NCBI GenBank assembly: GCA_900404475.1
Contig: OUQQ01000590.1
Span: 1 to 11,280 of the forward strand
DNA length: 11,280 nt
Origin: Spongospora subterranea
Taxonomy: Eukaryota > Endomyxa > Phytomyxea > Plasmodiophorida > Plasmodiophoridae
Direction of reading: 5' to 3'
Part shown: positions 1 through 8,856 of the stretch, piece after piece
Layout: the number at the start of each line of letters is the position of its first letter
Numbering within the stretch: position 1 is the stretch's first letter
The notes under the pieces: generated by a model
Told to the model about the DNA's origin: nothing
Seen by the model: only the letters and a program-made list of their open reading frames with translations
Database searches by the model: none
Translations under genes and position numbers: made by a program

Positions 1-1
1 G

Positions 2-571
2 TTCTCTGATGCGCTACTTAATGCGAATGTCTCAGTAATTGACACCACGTCTTCTGAAAACAACCCTTGGCTACCAATCTTCATTTGACTTTCCCGGTAC
101 ACGAATTGTGGCACATCTTCAATGCTAATTTGGAATTCCCCATTGAAATCGACAGGAATGTGTGATCGATGTAGAATGTTTGTTTCCGTCTGGACTACGA
201 ATTGGGGGTGAACTCCTGCGCCATTGTCGTGAAAACGCCATGGAAGGAGACCGGCACCACCGTTGACTAACTATCCAGATCAAGGCTGTGAATCAGAACA
301 CGGTTTTCGGCGAGCTGGCGCTAGTGCAGTCGATCCGCTAGTTTTCGGATACGAACGATGATGGCCGTGCCCCGTAACAAAACCGCTCGAATGTCGCGAA
401 TCCACAAAATTGTCCCCTGGGGATCCGGTGTACTATCATCTGGATACCATTTCTGGAACCATTCATGTCGCAGTCGATGACCGGCAGATTTGGCCGTTTT
501 TTGGTGAAACCGGCTTCGATGTGTACGTATGTCCCCAGGCGGGTTCGACTAGCGAATATGACGACAATATT
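2..571 (+). pseudogene. Decayed cadherin-repeat remnants
   Basis: No single frame is open, but successive plus-strand pieces look like parts of cadherin extracellular repeats in the right order. At 2-85 the frame ends with NVSVIDTTSSENNPWLPIF, resembling the end of a repeat (V.V.D.NDN.P). At 190-267 there is LDYELGVNSCAIVVKT, the typical LDYE core of the next repeat. At 288-377 NQNTVFGELALVQSI, an in-frame TAG, then FSDTNDDG resembles the start of a repeat (ENxxxG...DxDxG). At 422-571 YYHLDTISGTIHVAVDD and then PFF resembles FxIDxxTGxI...LDxE. The pieces lie in all three frames and are interrupted by stops, with no good splice sites between them. A degraded gene copy fits better than short exons. 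It continues off the left edge. The family assignment rests on motif order only; Ca-binding residues are incomplete. Confidence 0.5.
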
Positions 572-1214
572 TGACCGGCGAGAGAAACTGAAACTGTGGA
601 CGTCTTCAATTGTCACCAATGCGTCCGATCACGATTTTGCGGACGGCGGTTTGACGAGTGATGCGTTGCCCTAAACGGTTCTATTGGGACGACCAGGGCC
701 AATTGGGGGATCAATGGTCAACCGCAAGAACGCTTTCTCGCCATCGCACAGCAACTGGAAAATGAACCTCAGGGAGGAAAACACTCCATCTTAACAGTGA
801 GGTTTCATTTCCGATATTGTTCGAATGGCGAGAGAGCGGCAGCCTGAAGGACTCGCTAAATTTGCCGCATTCACTGTAACTTACCGTGGCAGTCCTCAAC
901 TTGCCGTAGTTGGAGTTTGGTGCACCCTGTATGATCCAGGAGGAAATCTGTCGAAGCGATTCCACACACTGCTACCTGGGAAACCAAACAGAAAACATCG
1001 AAACGGGTCATCTTGTAGTGCCGCTTCGACTAACTCTGTTGTGTCCTGACGTGATCGCGCGACGTCCTCCGTTGCCCGATCCTTAATCGCAAAACGAACC
1101 GGTATTGGCTGAAACCACTCCAACAGCGATATTTAGCTGTAAAAACGCCAATCGTGTTGCCGGTATTCAATCGGACCGAATGGAAAAGACGAAACATCGG
1201 GAGTGGAATATTGA
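572..1214. other. Intergenic region, no gene recognised
   Basis: No frame here carries a recognisable domain. Short open stretches continue from the cadherin-like segment (for example around 630-900), but I could not assign them to repeats. The right part is the 3' flank of the minus-strand prune gene. No canonical AATAAA is visible within about 60 bp after its stop. Confidence 0.4.
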
Positions 1215-2264
1215 TTATTGTGAGGAATTGTTTAACCATTGACGAATGATCGGAATGAGCACCTTCCTGGTATATTGTACTCGTTGTTGTTCGTACAGGA
1301 CGACGTCGTCATCGCCGGACGTCCGCGATCGGAGCCCGAGTTCGCTGTCGACCAGGGCGGACTGCAGCGAACGGAACCGTTCCCTCGTGCCGGCGCCGTT
1401 CACCATCAGAATCTCCCGGCGTGCGTCCCCAGAGTCGTCGTTGAAGTTGGCCATGACGATGGAGACGGATGCGGCCCGATCGGCGGCGAACTGCACGACG
1501 TCCTGGCGCCATCTCTCGCACCTTGTCTGCCATCGTTCAACGGGCTCCGGAATGACGCAGACAGCGACCTCGTTGACCATTTTCAGATCGCGGCGAAGGA
1601 GCTCGGGCGTGGACAAATGGGAAACGTCCCGACGGGCTGAGAGAATTTCCTGGAAGAAATGGGAACTGTTGACGGCGGCGATGGGCAAGGCGGCGGCGAA
1701 CACCGCCAGATCCAGGGATGTGGCGCGATCCAACTCCGGGTCGAAGTTGGACGTGTCAGCCAAGATCGTGGCGACAATCAGCAGGGCGACGCTGCGATCC
1801 GGGCAGACATTGAGGGCGTGGCGGAAGACAAGCGAGACGGCGCTGGCGACAGGCTGGATTATTCGCGGATTGGCCGAAAGGAACAGGCCCTCGTCGACGT
1901 GATGATCGAACACGATCGTGGGCGATGGCAGGTCGGTTGAGTTGTGGTCGACGATGGCGATGGCGGTCGCCGAGCGCAGGAACCCGTCGGGGAGGTCGTC
2001 CATGAACACCAGCGATGACGCCCTGATTTGTGCCCGCTCCAGGACCAGGTCGACATCGGGTCGCAGCGCCAGATCCGCCCTGACACAGTTCATGACGGGG
2101 AGGACGGCGACGCCATCCCTGGACAGCGCCAGCGACAGGACCAAGGTCGAGGCGCACGAATCCAGGTCGAACGACTCATTCCCGATGACGATAGTGACGG
2201 ATTCGGGCTGCAGACGCCCCGAGCGAAACTCGGCACCGACCTGGTCCAGATGGCCAGACAACAT
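1215..2264 (-). CDS. PRUNE1: Prune-family exopolyphosphatase/DHH phosphoesterase
   Basis: This is a single-exon gene of 349 residues encoding a DHH-superfamily phosphoesterase (DHH domain about 24-175, DHHA2 about 195-345) of the prune/exopolyphosphatase PPX1 type. Family members hydrolyse short-chain polyphosphates and, in some cases, cyclic nucleotides, using divalent metals. Metal-binding motifs are all visible: GNESFDLDS (N29, D33, D35), VDHN (106-108), FDHH (D120, H121, H122) and ILADT (D170). The C-terminal DHHA2 part contains HLSTPELLRRDLK, matching the prune LTTEQMLRKD region, and ends near RKVLIPIIRQW. The frame is open upstream to 2423. The ATG at 2264 is preferred because it leaves 27 residues before the GNE motif, about as in human PRUNE1, and because the longer reading overlaps the C-terminal exon of the upstream gene. 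Third codon positions are strongly G/C. The gene lies 124 bp downstream of POLR1E on the same strand. It appears intact; exact substrate is unknown. Confidence 0.9.
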   Translation of the reverse strand: MLSGHLDQVGAEFRSGRLQPESVTIVIGNESFDLDSCASTLVLSLALSRDGVAVLPVMNCVRADLALRPDVDLVLERAQIRASSLVFMDDLPDGFLRSATAIAIVDHNSTDLPSPTIVFDHHVDEGLFLSANPRIIQPVASAVSLVFRHALNVCPDRSVALLIVATILADTSNFDPELDRATSLDLAVFAAALPIAAVNSSHFFQEILSARRDVSHLSTPELLRRDLKMVNEVAVCVIPEPVERWQTRCERWRQDVVQFAADRAASVSIVMANFNDDSGDARREILMVNGAGTRERFRSLQSALVDSELGLRSRTSGDDDVVLYEQQRVQYTRKVLIPIIRQWLNNSSQ

Positions 2265-2388
2265 TGGCCGACTCAAAAGGCCAACTCCGGACTTGGGACA
2301 AACTGCACTGAAACTGGTACTCCAACTGTGGGGTCGTTTGGTGTGTTTTGTGAATGGGACGTGCGGCGGCGACAATGTGGTTGTGTTT
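2265..2388 (-). promoter_or_regulatory. Short POLR1E-prune intergenic spacer
   Basis: These 124 bases separate the POLR1E stop codon from the prune ATG. They are short for an independent promoter. A good 3' splice-site-like sequence (ACCAGTTTCAG, minus strand, AG ending at 2308) lies 43 bases before the prune ATG and has no matching upstream coding exon. It could be an acceptor for a 5' UTR intron or for spliced-leader trans-splicing, or it could be chance. Confidence 0.3.
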
Positions 2389-2393
2389 TTATT
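2388..2393 (-). terminator. Polyadenylation signal AATAAA overlapping POLR1E stop
   Basis: On the minus strand the POLR1E stop codon TAA is embedded in an AATAAA hexamer in an A-rich run. It is the only canonical signal near the end of this gene. Use of this site would give a very short 3' UTR and would end the transcript before the prune gene. Confidence 0.5.
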
Positions 2394-5121
2394 TTTTGAC
2401 GCGACGGCCAGGACGCCGAGCACCGCTGGGCAATGATAATGGTGCCGATAGGGACACGGCCACCTGGATACCGCTGGCTTTCCGGTTCATGACAGCGCCG
2501 ATCTGCTGAAAATGGCTCGATAATCTGTGCACCACATTCACGTCATTGGTGGAAATTTCGCTGAAAAGGTCAACGACAACAGGAAATTTTTGAGAACGTG
2601 AAAACGATAACCGGGGACGTACAGATCGGGTAAAATTTGAAGGTCGGCAGGCAGAAGGTCGAAGGCGGTCTTGGGAATGGAGAAATCGGAGACGGTCAGG
2701 GCCAGAATGCAAATATGGCATAGGAGGGCGACACGATTGGCGCCCGACGTCACATATTGTACGCGGCCAGAATCGACAACTTTCTCCTATCGAACGAAAC
2801 ACACAAAGACACTGTCTGGGTAACCCATTGCGATGATCAACAAAAACAGGGACAGACAAACAATTATCGTGAAAAGCGAAACGAGGGTTCGATCGATTGA
2901 GCGACGAAAAAACGGTGACAAAACGTGAAATAAAGCGTTGAGATTATCAATATTGGCGGAAAAAAATTCGGCCAGGAATTTCAGACACAAGGCAACGACA
3001 AAGGTGGATTTACCTCTCTGAACCTAAACAGAAGGTGTTCGGCGATTGGTTCTGGGGCCGACAGGGATGCCGCCAAATCGGATGCCGACAGCACTCGCGT
3101 CTTGTTGTGGACGTACATATCCATCAGGTACCCCAGTAAAGTCTGAAATCAGCAACGGAAACACGTCAACGATCGTGATGGGCGACACGGAACCGAAACC
3201 AATAATGGATCCCGGCAAAGAGTGAAAAAACGTGATGTTCCGCACCCTGAATAATGTAAATGAAACATCCATAACAGCGACGTTTTTCGAAGCAAAACAG
3301 AAAATCAATCTTCAAAATCACAAAATCCAGAAAAGAGAACAGCACACGTGCTTGGTGAACAAAATGAAAATTGCTAAACGAAATTGTGACGAGGAGATGG
3401 CACGATCCGATTTGAGGGCCAAATCAAATTGAGAGAAGATCGGGGAACGGGGACGGATCTGGTGTCGAAAACGGGTGGAGAACATTACCAAGTAGCGTAG
3501 GCGTTGGCGAAAAACATCGCGCGCCATGCCAGATTTTTCTTGGCGCAGCGAGGACAAACCATGGGCAATGAACTTGTATATGGCCGGGTCGTTGGAGAAA
3601 TTGTTGGCTTTGACACGGGCACCGAGCGCTTTTCCAGAAAGGCAAGCAATCAGATCAGCGGGAACAACTAGATTGAGACTGCGGTCAGTTTCGGTCCAAT
3701 CAATATTGCTTTGACATTTGAATATAAACTACATCAAACGTTCACGTTGAAAAAGAATCACCAACGACAAAACAAATTTTTTGGCTTTTTGCTTCGGAAA
3801 GAGCACATGAACATTGATGGTGAATAGATGAACGACCGACAAAAACGATGTAAAACACAACGAAGTGAAGACACGTACTGTTCTCGATAGGATAAACTTG
3901 CGAGCGGTCGGTTGTGGTGGCATTATATTCTGGAAGGTAATCGGGGCGATTCGACACCGACACCGCCTTAACTGCAGTCGTCACAACAAACATCGTAAGA
4001 ACACAGCGGGACGCTCGCTAGAGGATACAACAACGACCAACGCCGCTCCATCAACGAAAAAAAAATCGAATCGAGAACGGGTAATTCGAAGAGAAACACG
4101 CTTAAGAACGGGCCCGTTAAACATAAACCCCCAGAAGAATGTTGTTCAGCGTTAAGAACCTTATTCGGCAGTTCCATTAAACGCGACACCATGTCCAATG
4201 GGGCGAGTCCAACAGCAACAGCGAACGAACGACAAAACAACGTAACGTTCCGACCGACAAAACGAAACCAAAAAAACGACAACACCAACTTTGAGCTTCC
4301 GATCCAGCATTGAGAGCGTGTTGAATGGCGCCGGCTGATCCCGCCTTAACGATGTCAACCATGTTCATATCGGCCGCTCGCAGCGCCCGTTTCCGCTTTT
4401 TGCTGCCGAAATCGTCCACCAGCATGCGCTTGGTGGCGGCATAGGAGGGTGCCGCCGCCACCGGCTCGTCCACCTCGTCGGTCTCGTCCGGGAGACGGGT
4501 CATGGAGAAGACGCGCGACGGCCCGAAACTGGCCTCGATCGTGCCACGATCGGGATCGAACACACCGAAGGCGAATCTGAACCGACACCACGTTTAGACT
4601 CGCCGACGCGAAACCCCAAAACCGCAACAAAAAAGGATCAACTTTGAACAACCCGCTCAGATCGGGTTTCGACATGGCAATTTGCGATTTCATCCACCTG
4701 TTGATGGTAGAACTATTGACAGATTCCAACAAAAACAGTGAAATTTCGGGTAGAAGATCGAAACGTTCAATCGGAAACCGAATGGAATGAAAACAGTGAG
4801 ATTTGGATGGATTGGAGGCGCGTTAAAGAGACAAACGATCGACTTGTTGGTGTGGGATCCATTGCAGGAAAGGCCCTCGTACGTGTGGATGCCGTTCTGC
4901 GATTCGATCCTGTGCTGGTCGTGAAGCTCGGCGATCCCGAACGCCATCGCCGTCAGATCGTACGGGATTCCGCTCGGGAAATTCACTGAGAATGTCGACA
5001 CACACAGGGTCAGCGCCAACACTCGACCCAATCAGAGAGTTGGGCGCGTTTTTTCCCCACCTAGATGGGGACACATTCCCGGCTCGGTCTCTTGGCGAAC
5101 CTTGAATGCCGCCGACAACAT
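2389..5121 (-). CDS. POLR1E: RNA polymerase I subunit A49/PAF53 (eight exons)
   Basis: Model on the minus strand, in order of translation: exons 5121-5061, 4985-4844, 4576-4290, 3971-3879, 3667-3489, 3142-3014, 2786-2623, 2560-2389. This gives 1227 nt, 408 residues, close to human POLR1E (about 419). All introns are GT-AG (75, 267, 318, 211, 346, 227 and 62 bp) and phases match. A49 pairs with A34.5 on Pol I and promotes rDNA transcription. The N-terminal dimerisation part reads VNFPSGIPYDL (21-31), then TYEG, then KFAFGVFDPDRG (68-79). The family hallmark FGSKKRKRAL is at 124-133. The C-terminal tandem winged-helix region runs from about 174 (DYLPEYN, QVYPIENIVPADL) through the CHICILALTVSDFSI helix to the basic C-terminus. 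An in-frame TGA upstream of the 5121 ATG supports this start. Weakest points: donor GTCGAT at 4843, donor GTTGGT at 4289, and a region at 164-174 about 10 residues shorter than human, where a small exon could be missed. Confidence 0.85.
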
Positions 5122-5419
5122 CGTTTGTTGTTGTTCCTTTGCCGAGAAAGGTCAGAAATCACACCAGAAAACCTTCCCGGAATCTGTGGGATGTTCCGGA
5201 GTCCGTCCCCGGACTTGCCTTGCGATGGCCATTGGAGGAATTTGGCGAGTTTCATCGTCAGGACGATTTCCTCGTCGACAAAACCGATGACCGAGCACAA
5301 TGGGATTTTTCAATCCCGTTGAACGCTCGCCCACGTTTTTTGCAAAAAAAGGGCTCAGAAATTCAGTCGTTTTCGTTGTTTAGTTTAATTTATGGGAAAT
5401 CGACCAGGGAAAATTTAAA
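5122..5419. other. Upstream region of POLR1E, no gene recognised
   Basis: This is the putative POLR1E 5' flank on the minus strand. Short open frames exist on both strands but show no family motif. No clear TATA box is visible near the expected distance from the 5121 start codon. A low-complexity A/T-rich stretch lies at about 5335-5430. Confidence 0.3.
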
Positions 5420-5739
5420 TCAGTTTATGTGTTGACATGTTCTATAATCATTGTTAAGGTCTAAAGACCATTCAAAAACCCGAGCTATGGGCGAATATGG
5501 ATGAGAATGTTGTTGACCACGGGCGGGGCGGGGATCGAACAGCCCGTTGATCGACAACACTTTATCGATCATGTCGCTGGGGGGGACGATCTCTGAACCT
5601 TGCTCGCCCCGCTCTGACCGAAATCGTCACGTGCCGATCGTCACTTTAAACCCATAAACCGCCAACCCCCTCTATTACCAACTTCTTGGAGTTCGTTTGT
5701 TGCCCGGACATGGAGGTCCAACTGTTCGGACGGCGTCAT
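5420..5739 (-). CDS. Possible two-exon small protein, unassigned
   Basis: I do not recognise this protein. On the minus strand an ATG at 5739 opens MTPSEQLDLHVRATNELQEV (exon 5739-5679). A GTAATA donor follows at 5678, and a GGTTCAG acceptor ends at 5593. The next exon (5592-5420) continues in matching phase with EIVPPSDMIDKVLSINGLF, then becomes less protein-like and stops at 5420. The total is 77 residues with an 86-bp intron. The phase match and the acidic/hydrophobic pattern argue for real coding. Against this, the same frame is also protein-like upstream of the ATG, across a TAG, so the true gene may be longer or may be a broken copy. No membrane span or cysteine motif is visible. It lies upstream of POLR1E on the same strand. 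Confidence 0.35.
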
Positions 5740-5914
5740 CTTGTTCTCCTCGACTCGCAAAATCTATTCGTTTGTGGATGGCGGGTCTTCTAGCTCAATC
5801 GTACTTTTCCCGTAACGTATTGCCAGGTCCATGGCGTTCTTCAGGTCGAACACCCGGATAGATTTTTGTCAAAATCTCAAACGTGGGCCATTGCGTATCA
5901 ACCAACGCCGCATC
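5740..5914 (-). pseudogene. Coding-like fragment with stop and frame change
   Basis: On the minus strand 5914-5850 reads DAALVDTQWPTFEILTKIYP. A shift of one frame near 5853 then gives RVFDLKNAMDLAIRYGKST, followed by IELEDPPSTNE and a TAG. After the TAG the same frame continues as ILRVEENK directly into the ATG at 5739. The segments look like one protein interrupted by a frameshift and a nonsense codon, and I found no splice sites that repair both. The first segment follows a possible acceptor (CCCAATAG). An alternative is a short upstream ORF starting at the ATG in GCCATGG near 5830. No family was recognised. Confidence 0.3.
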
Positions 5915-6188
5915 CTATTGGGGCGGCGTTACCTCCGAGAGAATCGTCGGGCGATCCGTCGAGATCGCGACCAACGTGGGAGCAGTAGCGCCCTCCGGTC
6001 GGGGCGGGTCCGTGGAATTAATCTGAGGTCCTGGTCCAGGAGATGCGCCACCCAACCCCGCCACCCCTTGTCCGGAATAATAGCGGAATTTTAGCGCCAA
6101 CGCGATTCCTTGGCTGGGGAGGTCGAACCCCGACGACAAAACCCTCGCTGGCAAGTCGGAGTTGTCGGGGAGGGGGGAATTGCCACCG

Positions 6189-6869
6189 ATGCCGGCTGGC
6201 GTGGTGCTCGAGGACATCTCGATCAGCGGGACGAAGGAGAACGTGACCCCGACCTCGAACCTGGTCGACGCCGACGACGACCGGCGCATGCGCTACAAGC
6301 TACGCGCGTACGTCTACTACCTTACCATGGCCGGCCTGTCGATCCCGGTCGCCTGGTACCTGGGCCGTTGGAACCCGAAATCGCTCACCATCCCGCTCAT
6401 CCTCGTATTGCTCGAGATCATCCGCCAGGGCGTGTTCATGATCGATTCGATCAGGTTGCCGACGGTGATCCGCGCCCAGACCAAACTCAATCTGGTGGTC
6501 GCGATCGGTGTCGCCATCTGGTACTGTTCCGTGTACATCTCGTGCGTCTGCCTGTTCCCGCCCGTCTCGTTGGTCATGTTCGTGGCGCTGGCCACAATCA
6601 CGTGGGCCTCGGTCTGGCTGCCGATCCTGAGCGAGTGGAAGCTAATCGCCTTCACCCGGTTCGTCTGTATCTCGCTCTGGCTCCTGATCTCGCAGCTGTT
6701 GACCACTACCAACGACTCGATGACGAACAACGCTTCCAGGACCATCGCCTGTTTGCTGTTGATCGCCGCGTCCATCTCCAGTTTCATCACCCATGTTGAC
6801 GAACAAGCCGACCTCAATGTAATCGGTCAGGACACGGACCCGTTGTTAATTGTCTATTCCAGAGAATAA
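6189..6869 (+). CDS. Six-span membrane protein, family not recognised
   Basis: This is an intact frame of 226 residues. About 38 N-terminal residues are polar and acidic, ending in a DADDDRR segment. Six hydrophobic segments follow, at roughly 40-57, 66-85, 99-119, 126-147, 154-172 and 184-201, and then a polar C-terminus (DEQADLNVIGQDTDP). NDS and NNAS near 175-183, in the last loop, are potential N-glycosylation sites if that loop is lumenal or extracellular. The ATG at 6189 sits in a good context (GCCACCGATGC) and is the first ATG of the frame. The frame stays open to 6084, so an upstream coding exon cannot be excluded; AG dinucleotides near 6083-6094 could act as acceptors. Codons are strongly G/C-ending, unlike the convergent S2P gene. 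No AATAAA is seen just after the stop. No enzymatic motif is visible, so function is unknown. Confidence 0.75.
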   Translation: MPAGVVLEDISISGTKENVTPTSNLVDADDDRRMRYKLRAYVYYLTMAGLSIPVAWYLGRWNPKSLTIPLILVLLEIIRQGVFMIDSIRLPTVIRAQTKLNLVVAIGVAIWYCSVYISCVCLFPPVSLVMFVALATITWASVWLPILSEWKLIAFTRFVCISLWLLISQLLTTTNDSMTNNASRTIACLLLIAASISSFITHVDEQADLNVIGQDTDPLLIVYSRE

Positions 6870-7041
6870 TTCATACATATCACCTCATTTGGCTAATTTC
6901 TTCATTGAACTGCAGTCGTTGTGCTGTTTCCAGGTAGATTAGGTTACCGAGAACGCTGCCAGAGCTCTGGAGAAAAAACGCCTGGAAAGATAAACGGGTA
7001 GGTGTAGGGATTTATTATCAAACCCGGAAAAGATTTATGTG
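6870..7041. other. Convergent intergenic spacer
   Basis: These 172 bp lie between the stop codons of the plus-strand membrane-protein gene and the minus-strand S2P gene, and hold both 3' ends. The S2P polyadenylation signal lies in the right part. No canonical signal serves the plus-strand gene. Confidence 0.6.
7011..7016 (-). terminator. Polyadenylation signal of S2P
   Basis: AATAAA on the minus strand lies 26 bases after the S2P stop codon, the only canonical hexamer in the expected interval. Confidence 0.6.
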
Positions 7042-8856
7042 TTAGGACGAAGCAGGAGCCCTCATGGCGAATGCAGTTTTGGTTGCGACAGAGAGCACTA
7101 TATTCACCATCAGAGCAACCGAGCCGAATGAAAGCCCATGCTGAATTAACCTCTTCTGCCTACGGGTTCGTCCGAATGTCAACGCGAGATGTTCACCTGT
7201 ACACACATTTCGTCAAAGGCTGTTTCGCGATGGAATGAAAATCGGCAATGATAAAAAATTCTGAATACCTAGTTGGTCGAAATTCAGCAAAAATGACCCT
7301 TACCATCTAAGTAATGAACCGGGGCAGAGTTAACAACACCAAGGGATAAGCTGGTCGATGCCAAGAAAGTCAAGAACCGTGACATCCACAGTGCTCCGCG
7401 AACGGGGAACAGTCGTCCAAAACGGGGAACATAATCGGTGACTTCAATGGCGTTTAGCAATTCGAACGGGTGTCCGATGAAGATGTGGACGGCCTGACTG
7501 CTCTGAATATAAATTACGTGCGAACCGGGCACGATTGCACAAGTGCTGTAGAGCGGGTCGGTACATGGAGTGGAGTTATCGCATGAAATCGACCGCGGCG
7601 GTAATGAATTACGCGACGATATGCAGAACGGGGAATGGCCGTCGATATGTGAGAAACAGTACTCCGGAGATGCATTTTGACAACAAGTGTCGCCATTCGA
7701 AGCAAACGCAGCAGATATGGCATGAGGATCAAGACAGATTCCGGCAGGAGCCGAATTAATACTGGAGAGATATCCGGGAAGATCATCCGAATTAGAAACG
7801 GTGATGTCGTTTAAGAACATCAAGCGAGTATCCCCTGATGACGAGATGTTCGATAAAGGGGACATGGGCGAAGTCCAAACAATCGTAGGATGCAGATCGT
7901 GGCGGTAAAGGGGAAATATGAGAAGCGGGAGCAGCAACAGAGCCAATCCCGCAACGGCAGCGATAGCAAAATTGTGCAGTATTCCTGCGGCGAAAACGGC
8001 ACGGGACACACGCTGGGATCTAGCAAGCAGTTCTCCTTGATCAACCTCAACGAACGCGGAAGGAACGAAAAATAGGATATGGATACCGACGGCGATCACC
8101 GGGATCTATACAATTCGTGGGCGAGATCGTACCAAAGAAGGCGAGACTAACGTCATGGGCAACGGCGCAGAGAAAGTGGCCAAGCTCGTGGCAAACAATG
8201 GAAACAAGTAGCGATACCCAAAGGTACAGAGCTTGCCATATAGGAAAAGTGATTCCAGGAATTAATGGAACTATATCAGACAGCGAACGGGACGTAAACA
8301 GAGAGGAACACAGACGACTTCTGGAAACACAACAATAACAAAACTGTCGCATGTAGTAGCTACATACCGATTAGAGTTGAAGGAAGGTCGGAATCACGAA
8401 CAGGAGCGGAGGAAAACAACAGAAACAGTAGACGAATAATATTGGCGAGCAAAACGAACAGCGATAAACCCTGAAAACAGTATAGGTAGTGAGATTATCT
8501 GACCTGATAGACCAAGAACTGGATGCGGTTCGTGAGAGATTACCATTAAAAGACACGATAATGGAACACCTAACGAGAACCACCTGCTGAGGCAACTTTT
8601 ATGAGGGATCAACCGATGACGTAGCCGATCCATTAGATCATCTCTCGTGGAAACCGTGATGGAGATGGACCAGTACGACCATTGAAGATCCACAGACTTG
8701 AACCGGGCCTGAATCGGTGCACGGAATTGAGGTCCAACAATGTGATCAAGGACGCGCGATCCCGACTTTTGAAACCAACACCACAAAGAGGCACAGAACA
8801 GCGGCCCATGAGAACGCGACCAACACGATTCCACCGACAACGATTGATGCACTCAT
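7042..8856 (-). CDS. MBTPS2: Membrane-bound site-2 protease (seven exons)
   Basis: Model on the minus strand, in order of translation: exons 8856-8767, 8708-8544, 8470-8368, 8270-8152, 8105-7304, 7260-7197, 7150-7042. This gives 1452 nt, 483 residues (human 519). Introns are GT-AG, of 58, 73, 97, 46, 43 and 46 bp, with consistent phases. S2P is the Golgi intramembrane zinc protease that releases SREBP- and ATF6-type factors after site-1 cleavage. An N-terminal span (SIVVGGIVLVAFSWAAVL) is followed by RWFSLGV and a second span. The catalytic HELGH is at 147-151, followed by GIHILFFVPSAFVEV and AGILHNFAIAA. A cysteine-rich insert (CCQNASPEYCF to CAIVP) typical of animal S2P comes next, then YVPRF. 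NSAPVHYLD carries the third zinc ligand at D426. A last span (GSVALMVNIVLSVAT) ends the protein. The poly-serine stretch of vertebrates is absent. Oddity: the residue after D426 is Glu in this model, where the family has Gly; the exon 5-6 junction falls inside that codon. Confidence 0.9.

Noticed and set aside
2265..2423. N-terminal extension of the prune frame up to 2423 (ATG in MLGVLAVASKNKN).
   Set aside because: It overlaps the C-terminal exon of POLR1E in another frame, and family length fits the ATG at 2264.
2790..2990. Minus-strand hydrophobic frame at 2787-2990.
   Set aside because: It lies inside POLR1E intron 6; flanking exons join in phase and align without it.
3668..3728. Extension of POLR1E exon 5 to 3728 (frame reading FIFKCQSNIDWTE).
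   Set aside because: Joining the exon at 3879 to the acceptor at 3668 is in phase and gives QVYPIENIVPADL, a better family match.
4161..4210. Possible small POLR1E exon (LDMVSRLMELPNK, minus strand).
   Set aside because: Protein-like, with a possible donor, but no AG acceptor exists upstream of it in the intron.
5862..6024. Plus-strand open frame upstream of the membrane-protein gene (NAASYWGGVTSERIVG).
   Set aside because: It overlaps the better minus-strand coding-like segment at 5850-5914 and has no clear splice connection to the 6189 frame.
5915..6289. Minus-strand proline-rich frame of 124 residues.
   Set aside because: Mostly antisense to the start of the GC-rich membrane-protein gene; no motif.
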